A stretch of DNA of 24,383 nucleotides from Sphingobacterium sp. UBA4616 (lineage in GTDB: Bacteria > Bacteroidota > Bacteroidia > Sphingobacteriales > Sphingobacteriaceae): assembly GCA_002386525.1 (NCBI GenBank), contig DGIS01000019.1, forward strand, positions 1 through 24,383, written 5' to 3'. Position numbers and translations under genes: made by a program. Positions within the stretch are counted from its first letter, which is position 1, and every line of letters begins with the position of its first letter. The notes below the pieces were generated by a model. That model was not told the origin of the DNA and did no database searches. It was given only the letters and a program-made list of their open reading frames with translations. Positions 1 through 8,615 of this stretch are shown here, piece after piece.

Positions 1-159
1 GGGACTTTTTCAGTGCCCTCGCATAATATTGCCCCTTTTTTTTGCCAGATCAAAAGGTTATTAACTATGCACATAGTAAGCTATATAACACGCACATTCC
101 ACCGCTTATCCTGAGCCGAATATCTACGATCTCCTAGCAAATATCTCGTCGCGAATAAT

Positions 160-167
160 TAACTTTG
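160..167 (+). promoter_or_regulatory. Bacteroidetes -7 promoter element for glnS
   Basis: TAACTTTG is an exact match to the Bacteroidetes primary sigma factor -7 consensus TAnnTTTG. It ends only 4 bases before the glnS ATG, so transcription probably starts at or within a few bases of the start codon, giving a leaderless or nearly leaderless mRNA. I see no TTG-type -33 box at the usual spacing. A 14-bp inverted repeat (ACTATG-CA-CATAGT, 64-77) lies further upstream. Confidence 0.6.
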
Positions 168-171
168 CACT

Positions 172-1842
172 ATGAGTGAAGAAAAATCATTAAATTTTAT
201 CGAGGAAATTGTCGAAGAGGATCTTCGTACAGGAAAGCATGGCGGACGTGTATTGACACGTTTCCCTCCTGAGCCAAATGGTTACCTCCACATTGGTCAC
301 GCCAAATCCATCTGCTTGAACTTTGGATTAGCACAGCAGTATAATGGCAAGACTAATCTACGTTTTGATGACACTAACCCTGTCACTGAGGATACTGAGT
401 ATGTTGAAAGCATCAAGAAAGATATTCAATGGCTTGGATTCCAGTGGGCAGAGGAATTATATACTTCAGATTATTTTGAGACATTATACAGTTATGCCGT
501 TGAGCTAATAAAAAAAGGTCTAGCATACGTTGACGATAGCACAGCTGAAGAAATCGCTGCCGCGAAAGGTACCCCTACAGAACCGGGAGTTCCGACGCCT
601 TACCGCGGCAGGTCTGTTGAAGAGAATCTTGCTTTATTTGCAGAAATGCGTGCCGGTAAATACAAAGACGGCGAAAAAGTACTCCGGGCAAAGATAGATT
701 TAGCTAGCCCGAATATGCATATGCGCGACCCTTTGTTGTACCGCATCAAACACGCTCATCACCATAGAACTGGCGATCAATGGTGTATCTATCCCATGTA
801 TGACTTTGCACATGGACAATCCGATTCTATCGAGAAAATTACACATTCGATCTGTACATTGGAATTTATCCCACACCGCCCACTTTATGATTGGTGTATT
901 GAAAAATTGGAGATTTTCCCTTCTAAGCAATACGAATTTGCCCGTTTGAATATGACCTATACCGTCATGAGTAAACGCAAATTGCTGCAATTAGTTAATG
1001 ACAAATTTGTTGAAAGCTGGGACGATCCACGTATGCCTACGATCTCAGGATTGCGAAGAAGAGGCTATACACCTGCGAGTATCCGTAACTTCTGTGAGAA
1101 AATCGGTGTTCAAAAGCGTGAAAATATGATCGATGTCAGTCTTCTGGAATTCTGTATTCGAGAGGATCTCAACAAAACAGCATGGCGCAGAATGGCTGTA
1201 TTAGATCCAATTAAATTAGTCATCACTAACTATCCTGATGGCCAGGTAGAAGAACTTATCGGTGAAAACAATCCAGAAGTTGAAGGTGGTGAAGGCGCGC
1301 GGTCCATTCCATTTTCAAAAGAACTTTGGATAGAACGCGATGATTTTATGGAAGACGCTCCAAAAAAATTCTTCCGTTTAGCTCCAGGACTTTCTGTGCG
1401 TTTAAAACACGCATATATCGTAACCTGTCACGATTTTGTGAAAGATGAAAATGGAAAAGTAACGGAAGTGCATTGTACATATGTTCCAAATTCTAAATCA
1501 GGAGAAGATACTTCTGGGTTGAAAGTGAAAGGAACAATTCATTGGATCTCCGTGCCGCATGCGAAAGAAGCCGAAGTGAGATTGTACGACAGATTGTTCA
1601 ATGATGAAAACCCTGCTGCTGCAGAAGATTTCAAAGCATCGATTAACCCTGAAAGCTTGCATATTATTGAACGCGCTTATATTGAACCGGATCTAACACA
1701 TGCAACTCCGGGAAAAGGTTATCAATTTATACGACTGGGATATTTTACATTAGATACACATTCTACCCCTTCCCAATTAGTCTTTAACCGTACGGTTACA
1801 CTGAAAGATTCCTGGGGCAAAGAGGTAAAGAAAAATGCATAA
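172..1842 (+). CDS. glnS: Glutaminyl-tRNA synthetase (GlnRS)
   Basis: Charges tRNA-Gln with glutamine in the cytoplasm, using ATP. It is a class I synthetase: the ATP-binding HIGH motif is at residues 40-43 within the GlnRS-typical [15 protein letters not shown], and the KMSKS-like loop is VMSKRK at about 265-270. The 556 residues match the roughly 554 of the Escherichia coli enzyme, and the C-terminal half carries the anticodon-binding beta-barrel region. The ATG at 172 gives the expected N-terminus. The gene stands alone, with its own -7 element just upstream and a strong intrinsic terminator after the stop. GlnRS rather than GluRS is supported by the [13 protein letters not shown] context and by length. 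In bacteria GlnRS is widely thought to have come from eukaryotes by ancient transfer. That is family knowledge and is not visible here. Confidence 0.98.
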   Translation: MSEEKSLNFIEEIVEEDLRTGKHGGRVLTRFPPEPNGYLHIGHAKSICLNFGLAQQYNGKTNLRFDDTNPVTEDTEYVESIKKDIQWLGFQWAEELYTSDYFETLYSYAVELIKKGLAYVDDSTAEEIAAAKGTPTEPGVPTPYRGRSVEENLALFAEMRAGKYKDGEKVLRAKIDLASPNMHMRDPLLYRIKHAHHHRTGDQWCIYPMYDFAHGQSDSIEKITHSICTLEFIPHRPLYDWCIEKLEIFPSKQYEFARLNMTYTVMSKRKLLQLVNDKFVESWDDPRMPTISGLRRRGYTPASIRNFCEKIGVQKRENMIDVSLLEFCIREDLNKTAWRRMAVLDPIKLVITNYPDGQVEELIGENNPEVEGGEGARSIPFSKELWIERDDFMEDAPKKFFRLAPGLSVRLKHAYIVTCHDFVKDENGKVTEVHCTYVPNSKSGEDTSGLKVKGTIHWISVPHAKEAEVRLYDRLFNDENPAAAEDFKASINPESLHIIERAYIEPDLTHATPGKGYQFIRLGYFTLDTHSTPSQLVFNRTVTLKDSWGKEVKKNA

Positions 1843-1859
1843 AAGATTTATTCTTAACT

Positions 1860-1891
1860 AAAAGAGGTCGGAAGTGATTCCGACCTCTTTT
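1860..1891 (+). terminator. Intrinsic terminator of glnS
   Basis: A perfect 14-bp stem (AAAAGAGGTCGGAA pairing with TTCCGACCTCTTTT) closes a GTGA tetraloop 17 bases after the glnS stop. The 3' arm ends in a T run, as in a Rho-independent terminator. The A-rich 5' arm means it could also work on the other strand. Confidence 0.9.
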
Positions 1892-2277
1892 AGTTTATGG
1901 TATGTCCTTTTACTAAATCTGCAGCCAGCTTTGACATTTTCCTTCCCCAAAAAGCATATATAAACACAGTCATCCTCTTCACAGCATTTCTGATAAATTT
2001 AGGCAACGCTATCAAACCTGAGATCATCCTAAATTTTTGCTTTTTCTCCAACATGCAATATAGCCTTCGAAAATTCAGGCTTTACTCAAGACTGACAAAC
2101 AAAATTCCCCCAGAGTCAAAAACAGATACAGATGTGCTTTTTTTTGACAATAATTTATAAAGGTACGTCATGTACACTACTCAAAGCATTATATCATTCA
2201 TTTTTCAACTTGATTATCGTCACTCTTTTGCCTTGATTTTAGCAATAGTTTTACGTCAAATAAATACCCTTAATGAT
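1892..2277. other. 386-bp intergenic region, glnS to ompW-like gene
   Basis: AT-rich with no recognisable gene. A plus-strand reading frame of 87 codons (1897-2160) begins inside the glnS terminator context and shows no domain or coding-like composition, so I treat it as noise. The 3' end should hold the ompW-like promoter. The best -7 match is TAGTTTTA (2246-2253, 7 of 8 bases), but the nearest TTTG (2227-2230) is only 15 bases away, shorter than the usual spacing of about 19-22. Confidence 0.5.
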
Positions 2278-2943
2278 ATGAAAAAGTTATTTTTAATCGC
2301 ATTGACACTCACTTTAGGAGCACTAAGTTTACAAGCACAAACAATCCCTAATCAACGTTGGCAAATGAGACTCAGAGGAGTGGCAGTCATGCCAAACGAA
2401 TCGGCTACTATTAATACGATAGGCGGAGACGTGGACATCAACACAAAGTTTATTCCTGAACTGGACTTCACCTATTTTTTCACAAAAAACATTGCGGCGG
2501 AATTGATTCTTGGAACGACAAAACATAATGTGCATACAACAGGCTCAGATTTAACTGCGATTGGTGGAAGTTCATCCAGCAATGTCGATCTAGGCAGTGT
2601 TTGGCTTCTTCCTCCTACGCTTACAGCTCAATATCACTTCTTCCCCGATGGAGCTATAAAACCTTATGTGGGCGCAGGGATAAATTACACGATATTCTAT
2701 AGTGCTAACGCTGGATCAACTGTAAAGAATGTGAAATACGACAATGCTTTTGGCTTCGCTACCCAACTCGGGATTGACTTTAAGCTATCAGACAAATATT
2801 TTGTGAATTTAGATGCTAAATATATTCTTTTAAAGACAGATGTTAATGTGGATGCATCCAACTTGGCTCCCAACTTATCCATACCGGCAAAAGTTGATAT
2901 CAATCCTTTTCTCCTTGGCTTTGGAGTCGGCATGAAATTCTAA
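2278..2943 (+). CDS. OmpW-family outer-membrane beta-barrel protein
   Basis: Predicted small outer-membrane barrel of the OmpW family, thought to form a narrow channel for hydrophobic or small molecules; the substrate here is unknown. The start at 2278 gives 221 residues beginning MKKLFLIALTLTLGALS, a clear Sec signal peptide probably cleaved after LQAQ. An upstream in-frame ATG (2170) would put 36 residues before the signal, so I reject it. OmpW hallmarks follow: a first strand with MRLRGVAVMPNESATI, a FTYFFTKNIAAEL segment, LPPTLTAQYHFFPDGAIKPYVGAGINYTIF, and alternating polar/hydrophobic strands ending in the aromatic C-terminus GVGMKF expected for BAM-dependent insertion. It is transcribed alone and converges on the DUF2723 gene. 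Confidence 0.9.
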   Translation: MKKLFLIALTLTLGALSLQAQTIPNQRWQMRLRGVAVMPNESATINTIGGDVDINTKFIPELDFTYFFTKNIAAELILGTTKHNVHTTGSDLTAIGGSSSSNVDLGSVWLLPPTLTAQYHFFPDGAIKPYVGAGINYTIFYSANAGSTVKNVKYDNAFGFATQLGIDFKLSDKYFVNLDAKYILLKTDVNVDASNLAPNLSIPAKVDINPFLLGFGVGMKF

Positions 2944-2976
2944 TCATTTGGCTCATTTCCCTATCCTATATGTATC

Positions 2977-3007
2977 GAGGCCGCTTTCAGTATATGAAAA
3001 CGGCCTC
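2977..3007. terminator. Hairpin between convergent ompW-like and DUF2723 genes
   Basis: GAGGCCG (2977-2983) pairs with CGGCCTC (3001-3007). After one mismatch, the inner pairing TTTCA/TGAAA closes a GTATA loop. It sits between two converging stop codons, where a shared terminator is expected, but neither strand has a good U-tract, so its activity is uncertain. Confidence 0.5.
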
Positions 3008-3087
3008 ATCTGGTTCCTTAGCTCAAGCATATTCATCCAGTTACCATTTAGGCAAACCCAATACATTGGCTTCGTTTGTTACAAACA

Positions 3088-6000
3088 TTACTCTAGACCA
3101 TACCAGTTTTGATATTGACGCCTTAAGCCCTCGACACGCGCTAATCGTTTATCCTCTTTCGCATCCGATAAAATTTTACGGTAGCGATCTACCGAGTCCA
3201 ATCCAACCTGAATATCATTCCATTCGAAGCTTAAATTTTTCTTATCCACTACGAGTTGATGCAAATATTCCATATTTTCAGCTACATAATTTAGATTTCG
3301 ATCCATCATATTATTGGCGAGCTGAGGTTGTCCAGAACGATATAGACTATCAATAATATCAGCATAGTTGACTGCATCTGACATAGCATACACGCGCGCA
3401 GGTAATTGATCATATGCTTTTTTAGCAACTTCTCCTGCTTGTTTTATTTGGCCATTAGCCAACAACAGACGCGCTGCTTTTCCAAAAATATCTCTTGCAT
3501 ACATGCTTGAAAAGCGGAATGAATCCGTATCAACATATCGAGCGTTTTTTATATTGCCCCAATTATACGTGTGCATAATGTTATGATATAAAGCTTCAAT
3601 GTTCACTAGTCCGGCTTGCTCAATTTGCTTTTCTGTTGACGCACCTGTAGCTGCGACCGGCATCAGTCTAGACGTGAAACCTTCATTAACAAGATATTTA
3701 TCTAATCCTAATTTAAGATCACTTGGCAACATATTTGAAAAATAGACGGGCCTGTTCCATTTGTTATTTTCAAGCACCGATAAGATTGTTAAATCTGCCC
3801 TTGTTAGGTGGTCATTTGGTATCTCCCATTCCATAATTGATACAATAGCTTCCTGCAAATAAGATGGAACTGCATTTTTCTTGACGACCTCCGCTTTATT
3901 AACGTCCAGTTTGACTTTTCTTGAGGGGAAATAATTTTCCCTCTCACCGGAATTCAACTGAACTTTATAATCGGGATCATCTGACGTCACAAATTGTAAT
4001 AACTGACCTGCATCAACAGCTTTGTCGAGTTGCCTATCCACAAAGGGGATATAATCACGGACACCTTTTTTTGTCTTTTCTGCCGGAATTGTCACGGGGA
4101 GGCCTGCTGCTCGATAAGTCGGCTGCCTGGCCTGTTGCATATACCAATCACCGGTAAGATAACTTAAGACGACCACCCGTACATCGGGACGCACACCTTC
4201 TACTTCTTGTAAGTACCACACCGGAAATGTATCATGATCGCCATACGTAAATAGGATTGCATTTGGAGCACAGGCCTCAAGATAATTACGCGCCAAGTCC
4301 CTTGCCATCGATTTCTCCGATCGATCATGATCGTCCCAGTTTTGATGAACCAAAATAATGGGGCCGCCCAGCAACGCAAAAGATAAACCAGTCGCCAAAG
4401 CATAACGTGTTCGTACAAAACGTTTGAAAAAACGAACCAATGCGATCAGCCCCAATCCAATCCAGATTGCAAAGGCGTAGAAAGAGCCCACATAAGCATA
4501 ATCCCGCTCCCGAGGTTGCATGGGCGTTTGATTTAGGTAAACAACAATCGCTATTCCGGTAAATACAAACAGCAGGGTTACGACCAAAGTATAAGGCTTG
4601 TTGTTTCGATACAACCATACCGCACCAGCTATTCCCAAAAGCAGCGGCAGAAAGAAATAGGTATTTCGGCTCGGATCATGTGCCTGCGATTGCGGTAGTT
4701 TATCTTGCGCACCTAGTCGCCAGTTATCGAATGCTTTGACCCCCGACAGCCAGTTGCCATCGCTATAGGTCCCATACCCTTGTCGATCATTCTGTCTACC
4801 GACAAAATTCCATAAGAAATAGCGCGTATACATATCGCCAAGCTGAAAATTGAAAAAGAATTTAAAATTGTCGGAGAATTGTGGTTGCTCTCCCTCTTTC
4901 AAATTGAGGTAACTTCTATAATAGGCTTGATGGTTTCCATCTTGGCTGTAGATACGCGGGAAAAAGGTTTCCTTATCAAATTGATATTTGTCTATCTGTG
5001 TAAAGGGTACATACGCCGATTGATCTTTCCGATAGCCTGTCTTACTCTTTACACCAACCACTTGCGAATCATAATACGGGCCTTTGAGCAATGGCTCCCG
5101 GACATATTGTTCCCGGCTCAAATATCCCAAAAAAGAAAATACATTATCCGGCGCATTATTATTCAAGGATGGATTTGCTTTTCCCCGGATCATGACCATG
5201 GTGTAGGAACTGTATCCAAATAAAACAAAACAAAAAACTAACAAAGCGGTGTTGAGCGTGTATTTGCGCTTTGTATACGAATAATACAAACCGCAAACTA
5301 TCAATCCTACCAGCAATGAGCACGAGAAGAAAATTCCGGAACCAAATCCCATTCCAAGTGAGTTTACAAATACAAGGTCAACTTTAGCAGCCAGGCCAAC
5401 CAACCATTGAATAATACCCCACAAAACGGCTCCCAGGATCAGTACACCTACTACAAACGCTTTTAAGGTACCTTTCGCACTCACCTGAGTTGCTTTTCTG
5501 AAATAGACCACCATCGCTATCGCTGGGATAGCCAAAAGATTCAATAAATGGACTCCAATAGAAAGCCCCATAACAAAACCGATAAATACCAGCCAACGAT
5601 CACTACCTTCTTCATCAGCACGAGCTTCCCATTTTAATATCCCCCAAAACACAACTGCTGTACACAAGGACGACATCGCATAAACTTCGGATTCTACGGC
5701 CGAATACCAAAATGAATCGCTGAAACTAAATGCCATTGCACCAACAATTCCTGCGCCGAAGATCTGCAAGCAGTTGGATAAAGGTGCGTATTTGTCTTCG
5801 CGGAGTATCTTCTTGGCAATTGCTGTTATCGTCCAAAATAAAAATGTAACCGTAAGCCCGCTGCAAATTGCCGATCCGATATTCATCCAATAGGCGATTT
5901 TACCTGCATTACCCAAAGCCAAGTTTGAAAATACATTCTGAATCAGAAGAAACAATGGTGCCCCAGGTTGGTGTGCTACTTCCAGCTTGTAAGCACAGGC

Positions 6001-6117
6001 AATGAATTCACCACAATCCCACCAGCTTACCGTCTTTTCCACGGTAGCAATGTATACACATGTGGCAATGAGTCCGCAAGCAAAACCCAGTAGAGAATTT
6101 ATTCTGTTGTACGTCAT
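3088..6117 (-). CDS. DUF2723 (TMEM260-like) GT-C glycosyltransferase, polytopic membrane protein
   Basis: Large integral membrane protein of the DUF2723 family (PF11028), which includes the animal protein O-mannosyltransferase TMEM260. It probably transfers sugar from a lipid-linked donor on the periplasmic face of the inner membrane; substrate and donor are not known here. Residues 1-595 hold about a dozen hydrophobic helices. The first periplasmic loop has the acidic GT-C signature SWWDCGEFIACAYKLEVAHQ followed by PGAP (Asp34, Glu37, His49). After the last helix (ending near VHQNW, about 591) comes a soluble region of roughly 415 residues, with FTYGDHDTFPVWYLQEVEGV typical of Bacteroidetes members and a helical, TPR-like C-terminus. 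The gene is monocistronic. The start at 6117 puts the signature at the family's usual distance from the N-terminus. Confidence 0.88.
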   Translation of the reverse strand: MTYNRINSLLGFACGLIATCVYIATVEKTVSWWDCGEFIACAYKLEVAHQPGAPLFLLIQNVFSNLALGNAGKIAYWMNIGSAICSGLTVTFLFWTITAIAKKILREDKYAPLSNCLQIFGAGIVGAMAFSFSDSFWYSAVESEVYAMSSLCTAVVFWGILKWEARADEEGSDRWLVFIGFVMGLSIGVHLLNLLAIPAIAMVVYFRKATQVSAKGTLKAFVVGVLILGAVLWGIIQWLVGLAAKVDLVFVNSLGMGFGSGIFFSCSLLVGLIVCGLYYSYTKRKYTLNTALLVFCFVLFGYSSYTMVMIRGKANPSLNNNAPDNVFSFLGYLSREQYVREPLLKGPYYDSQVVGVKSKTGYRKDQSAYVPFTQIDKYQFDKETFFPRIYSQDGNHQAYYRSYLNLKEGEQPQFSDNFKFFFNFQLGDMYTRYFLWNFVGRQNDRQGYGTYSDGNWLSGVKAFDNWRLGAQDKLPQSQAHDPSRNTYFFLPLLLGIAGAVWLYRNNKPYTLVVTLLFVFTGIAIVVYLNQTPMQPRERDYAYVGSFYAFAIWIGLGLIALVRFFKRFVRTRYALATGLSFALLGGPIILVHQNWDDHDRSEKSMARDLARNYLEACAPNAILFTYGDHDTFPVWYLQEVEGVRPDVRVVVLSYLTGDWYMQQARQPTYRAAGLPVTIPAEKTKKGVRDYIPFVDRQLDKAVDAGQLLQFVTSDDPDYKVQLNSGERENYFPSRKVKLDVNKAEVVKKNAVPSYLQEAIVSIMEWEIPNDHLTRADLTILSVLENNKWNRPVYFSNMLPSDLKLGLDKYLVNEGFTSRLMPVAATGASTEKQIEQAGLVNIEALYHNIMHTYNWGNIKNARYVDTDSFRFSSMYARDIFGKAARLLLANGQIKQAGEVAKKAYDQLPARVYAMSDAVNYADIIDSLYRSGQPQLANNMMDRNLNYVAENMEYLHQLVVDKKNLSFEWNDIQVGLDSVDRYRKILSDAKEDKRLARVEGLRRQYQNWYGLE

Positions 6118-6313
6118 AAGGTCAATTGGTCTTCTATTAAAATCCTTTTTAGGACTTTAAGTTAAAAAGTTATCCTGATTCCAATATGTTAATTAACACT
6201 ATTTAACACAAGTACCTGACAATAAACACACTGACACTTGCACGCACGCAAATGACTCCGTTACCAACACGACGACTCGGCTATAAGGTCAATTATAGGA
6301 TATCTTAACAATG
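6118..6313. other. Intergenic region upstream of the DUF2723 gene
   Basis: About 195 bases with no gene. The 12-mer ATAAGGTCAATT occurs twice: at 6116-6127, overlapping the DUF2723 start codon, and at 6283-6294. The second copy sits within a CTATAA-N6-TTATAG inverted repeat (6281-6298). A 7-of-8 -7 match (TAACTTTT, minus strand) lies near 6165, without a matching -33 box. Confidence 0.4.
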
Positions 6314-6339
6314 AAAAAGGGAGCTTATCAGCTCCCTTT
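6314..6339 (-). terminator. Intrinsic terminator of metF
   Basis: Read on the minus strand, a perfect 10-bp stem (AAAGGGAGCT pairing with AGCTCCCTTT) closes a GATA tetraloop. The 3' arm and adjacent bases make a run of five T. It starts 18 bases after the metF stop. Confidence 0.9.
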
Positions 6340-6357
6340 CGCGGGTATTTTTATGAG

Positions 6358-7314
6358 TTAGGCTAGTTTTTCTACAATTTTCTTTGTTGGACCCGGATTA
6401 CTCATCGTATAGAAATGTAAAACCGGAGCACCAAACTTGATCAGCTCCTGACATTGTTGTACTAACCACTCTTCTCCGACTTGTCTGACGTCGGCATTCG
6501 TTTTACATTCCGAAACAGCATCGCTCAGTTCTTCTGGAATATCGAGATGAAATATTCGTGGTAAGGTCACGAGCTGCTTTTTAGTTGTCAGTGGCTTTAA
6601 TCCTGGAATAATAGGCACATGTATTCCATTATCTCTACATTTAGTAACAAATTCCTTATATTTTTCGACATTAAAGAACATTTGAGTTACAATAAATTCC
6701 GCCCCCATATCGACTTTTTGTTTCAGATATTTAAAGTCAGTATTAAAATTTGGCGATTCAAAGTGTTTTTCGGGGTAACCTGCTACACCGATGCAAAAAT
6801 CAGTCTTTTCCGATGTGACAATATCCTCATGCAGATACTTTCCTTTATTCATATCAGCAACCTGTTCCAATAGGTCTGTTGCAAAAGCATGTCCACCATC
6901 CGTCGGAATAAAATCAGCATCGCCCTTACGTGCATCTCCGCGCAATACTAAGACATTATCTATACCCAGGAAGTTCAAATCGATCAGTGCATTTTCGGTT
7001 TCCTCCTTAGTAAAACCACCACATATCAAATGGGGCACAGCATCAACTTTATATTTATTCATGATTGCTGCACATATCGCCACTGTCCCAGGACGTTTGC
7101 GATAGGAAACGCGTTCCAGTAATCCACTTGCATGCTCTTTATAGATATAATCTTCCCGGTGGTAAGTTACGTCGATAAAAGGAGGTTTAAACTCCATCAG
7201 TTCATCCATGGTTTTAAAAATACTTTGGATGCCCTGCCCTTTCGCCGGTGGCAATAGCTCAAAAGAAAATAATGTTTTTCCTTTGGCATTCTGGATATGA
7301 TCGATAATCTTCAT
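6358..7314 (-). CDS. metF: Methylenetetrahydrofolate reductase (MetF)
   Basis: Reduces 5,10-methylene-THF to 5-methyl-THF with an FAD cofactor, supplying the methyl group for methionine synthesis. The 318-residue product beginning MKIIDHIQNAKGK has MetF signatures in order: FSFELLPPAKG with the catalytic glutamate near the N-terminus, DVTYH, VLRGD near the FAD site, GVAGYPEKH, and FIVTQMFFN. Reading upstream to 7434 adds 40 codons, but these overlap the 3' half of a SAM riboswitch and have no homology-like character, so the start is 7314. The gene is monocistronic between its riboswitch leader and a strong terminator. The riboswitch should lower expression when S-adenosylmethionine is plentiful, which fits the role of this enzyme in feeding methyl groups toward SAM. 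Confidence 0.96.
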   Translation of the reverse strand: MKIIDHIQNAKGKTLFSFELLPPAKGQGIQSIFKTMDELMEFKPPFIDVTYHREDYIYKEHASGLLERVSYRKRPGTVAICAAIMNKYKVDAVPHLICGGFTKEETENALIDLNFLGIDNVLVLRGDARKGDADFIPTDGGHAFATDLLEQVADMNKGKYLHEDIVTSEKTDFCIGVAGYPEKHFESPNFNTDFKYLKQKVDMGAEFIVTQMFFNVEKYKEFVTKCRDNGIHVPIIPGLKPLTTKKQLVTLPRIFHLDIPEELSDAVSECKTNADVRQVGEEWLVQQCQELIKFGAPVLHFYTMSNPGPTKKIVEKLA

Positions 7315-7387
7315 TAAAAAACTGTTTTTTAGTTTGGTTGGCTTATATCGAAACGCACACGTCGAGGAATCGTTTATCTTCATGTAA

Positions 7388-7486
7388 CTTATCTTTCCCA
7401 CATGGAGTAGGGTAGAATTTAGCACCTTGAACAATACAGGTTGCTAAGGCTTCAACGGGTCTATTCCCTCGGCCTTTCTCTATAAG
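7388..7486 (-). promoter_or_regulatory. SAM-I (S-box) riboswitch upstream of metF
   Basis: The minus strand carries the S-box core almost intact. P1 pairs CTTAT (7486-7482) with ATAAG (7392-7388). Then come AGAGAAAGG, CGAGGGA and GACCCGTTGAAGCC (the GAUGA-like kink-turn region). P3 pairs TTAGC-ACCT with AGGT-GCTAA, followed by AAATTC. P4 pairs CCC with GGG before AAAGATAAG closes P1. Order, spacing and conserved unpaired bases all fit SAM-I, and the aptamer length (about 99 nt) is normal. It ends 73 bases before the metF ATG. No GC-rich terminator hairpin follows. The only nearby stem is an A/T one (TAAAAAA-CAG-TTTTTTA) touching the start codon, so control may be translational. Confidence 0.92.
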
Positions 7487-7518
7487 CGTTGCTAATATCG
7501 TTTTAAAAAATCAAAAGA

Positions 7519-7526
7519 CAAAAATA
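7519..7526 (-). promoter_or_regulatory. Bacteroidetes -7 promoter element for metF leader
   Basis: Minus-strand TATTTTTG matches TAnnTTTG exactly and lies 32 bases upstream of the riboswitch P1 stem, the right place to start the leader RNA. No convincing -33 TTG at the usual distance. The surrounding DNA is very AT-rich, so chance matches are more likely here. Confidence 0.5.
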
Positions 7527-7664
7527 TTTTTTCGAAAAGACTAAAATGGCACCGAAAATAGGGCAATAAGACCTTTGGGCTCTGCTTACACGCAACAAAA
7601 GAAATGTATGCACCACCAAAAAATGTTAAAAAAACAGGCGAAAGTAAGGATCGAGAATCATTGG

Positions 7665-8522
7665 CTAAAGATGCGCTGCCAGGGAATTCCGTAGATTTTT
7701 GAGATAAAATGTGATTAATAAAAGTCCTGTTACGTGGTATTCCTCTTTCGATGCATATTTAAAGCCATCAAATAAATAGCGATAGGCGATCAATGCATCT
7801 TGTTCATTGTAAAACAACTCTTTCCAAGATTCCGGCACATCTGTCCACGCCTTGAGCACAATACCGTTCTCAGCATAAATAATTGGCGATTCAACACCAT
7901 CCATTCGATAATCGTGATGTGTACCAGAACTTGATATATGTTGAAAGTAAGCGATGGAATAATCAACAAAATTCAATGCCCTCGCCTTGACCTCCTTTTC
8001 ACTTTCTGCTCTTACGGGAGCATTCCGCCACAAATTCACTTGACTGTCAAATTTGCTTGGTGTCTCGCGTATAGGGGTTTTATCTAAGGCAAAGTTGAGA
8101 TAAAGTCTTTCGGTAGTAGGTACACGCGCTGAGTTAAACTGTGAAAAATCACCTCTTAGCTGAATAAAATCTTTTTTTACCTTAACAATATCCAATGCGA
8201 TGCTACCTTTTTTCTCGTCGGTCAACTCTAATCTGTCACCATTGAATCTATACTTTCCGAAGAGTAATATATCGTCGAGCGCCAAGACAAAGCGGTCTTT
8301 ATTATGGAGTGAGAGAAAGGACCGATATAAAGTAGGATCATTCCCATAGGTATTTGCCTCCACATTCTGGGGAGATTCTCTCTTAAGTTTATGATATTGC
8401 TCATTCGAATAGCCCAATATCATCTGATAATTACCTTCAGGAAACTCCTTTTTCTTTCCAAAGAAAGCACAAGAAGACAGTGAAAATAGGAATAGCAGGA
8501 GTAATAACGATTTCAAAATCAA
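7665..8522 (-). CDS. Hypothetical lipoprotein, non-ATG start
   Basis: I do not recognise a family. The N-terminus ILKSLLLLLFLFSLSSC is a lipoprotein signal with an LSSC lipobox (Cys18), so it should be lipid-anchored. The residues after the cysteine (AFFGKKK) are not the acidic export signal used for surface lipoproteins in this phylum, which suggests the periplasmic side. Residues 30-150 look beta-rich (for example RFNGDRLELTDEKKGSIAL and DFIQLRG), loosely lipocalin-like; the C-terminal 100 residues look helical. The start is TTG: an in-frame TAA directly precedes the TTG at 8522, and no ATG lies nearby. A second TTG two codons later (8516) would give the more usual MKSLLLL start. It lies 93 bases downstream of rimM on the same strand and could be cotranscribed with it. 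Confidence 0.75.
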   Translation of the reverse strand: MILKSLLLLLFLFSLSSCAFFGKKKEFPEGNYQMILGYSNEQYHKLKRESPQNVEANTYGNDPTLYRSFLSLHNKDRFVLALDDILLFGKYRFNGDRLELTDEKKGSIALDIVKVKKDFIQLRGDFSQFNSARVPTTERLYLNFALDKTPIRETPSKFDSQVNLWRNAPVRAESEKEVKARALNFVDYSIAYFQHISSSGTHHDYRMDGVESPIIYAENGIVLKAWTDVPESWKELFYNEQDALIAYRYLFDGFKYASKEEYHVTGLLLITFYLKNLRNSLAAHL

Positions 8523-8615
8523 TTAATAATTATGGCAAAATAATATATGCCAATATAATAAATTACTGCGATAGTCTATGAAAGGCTATTCATTTATATA
8601 AGCCTAAGGATATAC

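Noticed and set aside
1897..2160. 87-codon plus-strand frame after glnS
   Set aside because: Begins at the terminator, has no start signal, no domain and irregular composition; most likely chance in AT-rich DNA.
2170..2277. 36-residue N-terminal extension of the OmpW-like protein
   Set aside because: It would precede a textbook Sec signal peptide beginning at 2278, which would then not be N-terminal.
4879..5223. 114-codon plus-strand frame inside the DUF2723 gene
   Set aside because: Shadow of the membrane-protein codons on the opposite strand; the DUF2723 frame is intact and recognisable.
7315..7434. 40-codon N-terminal extension of MetF
   Set aside because: It overlaps the riboswitch aptamer, and MetF proteins normally begin near the KIIDHI segment.
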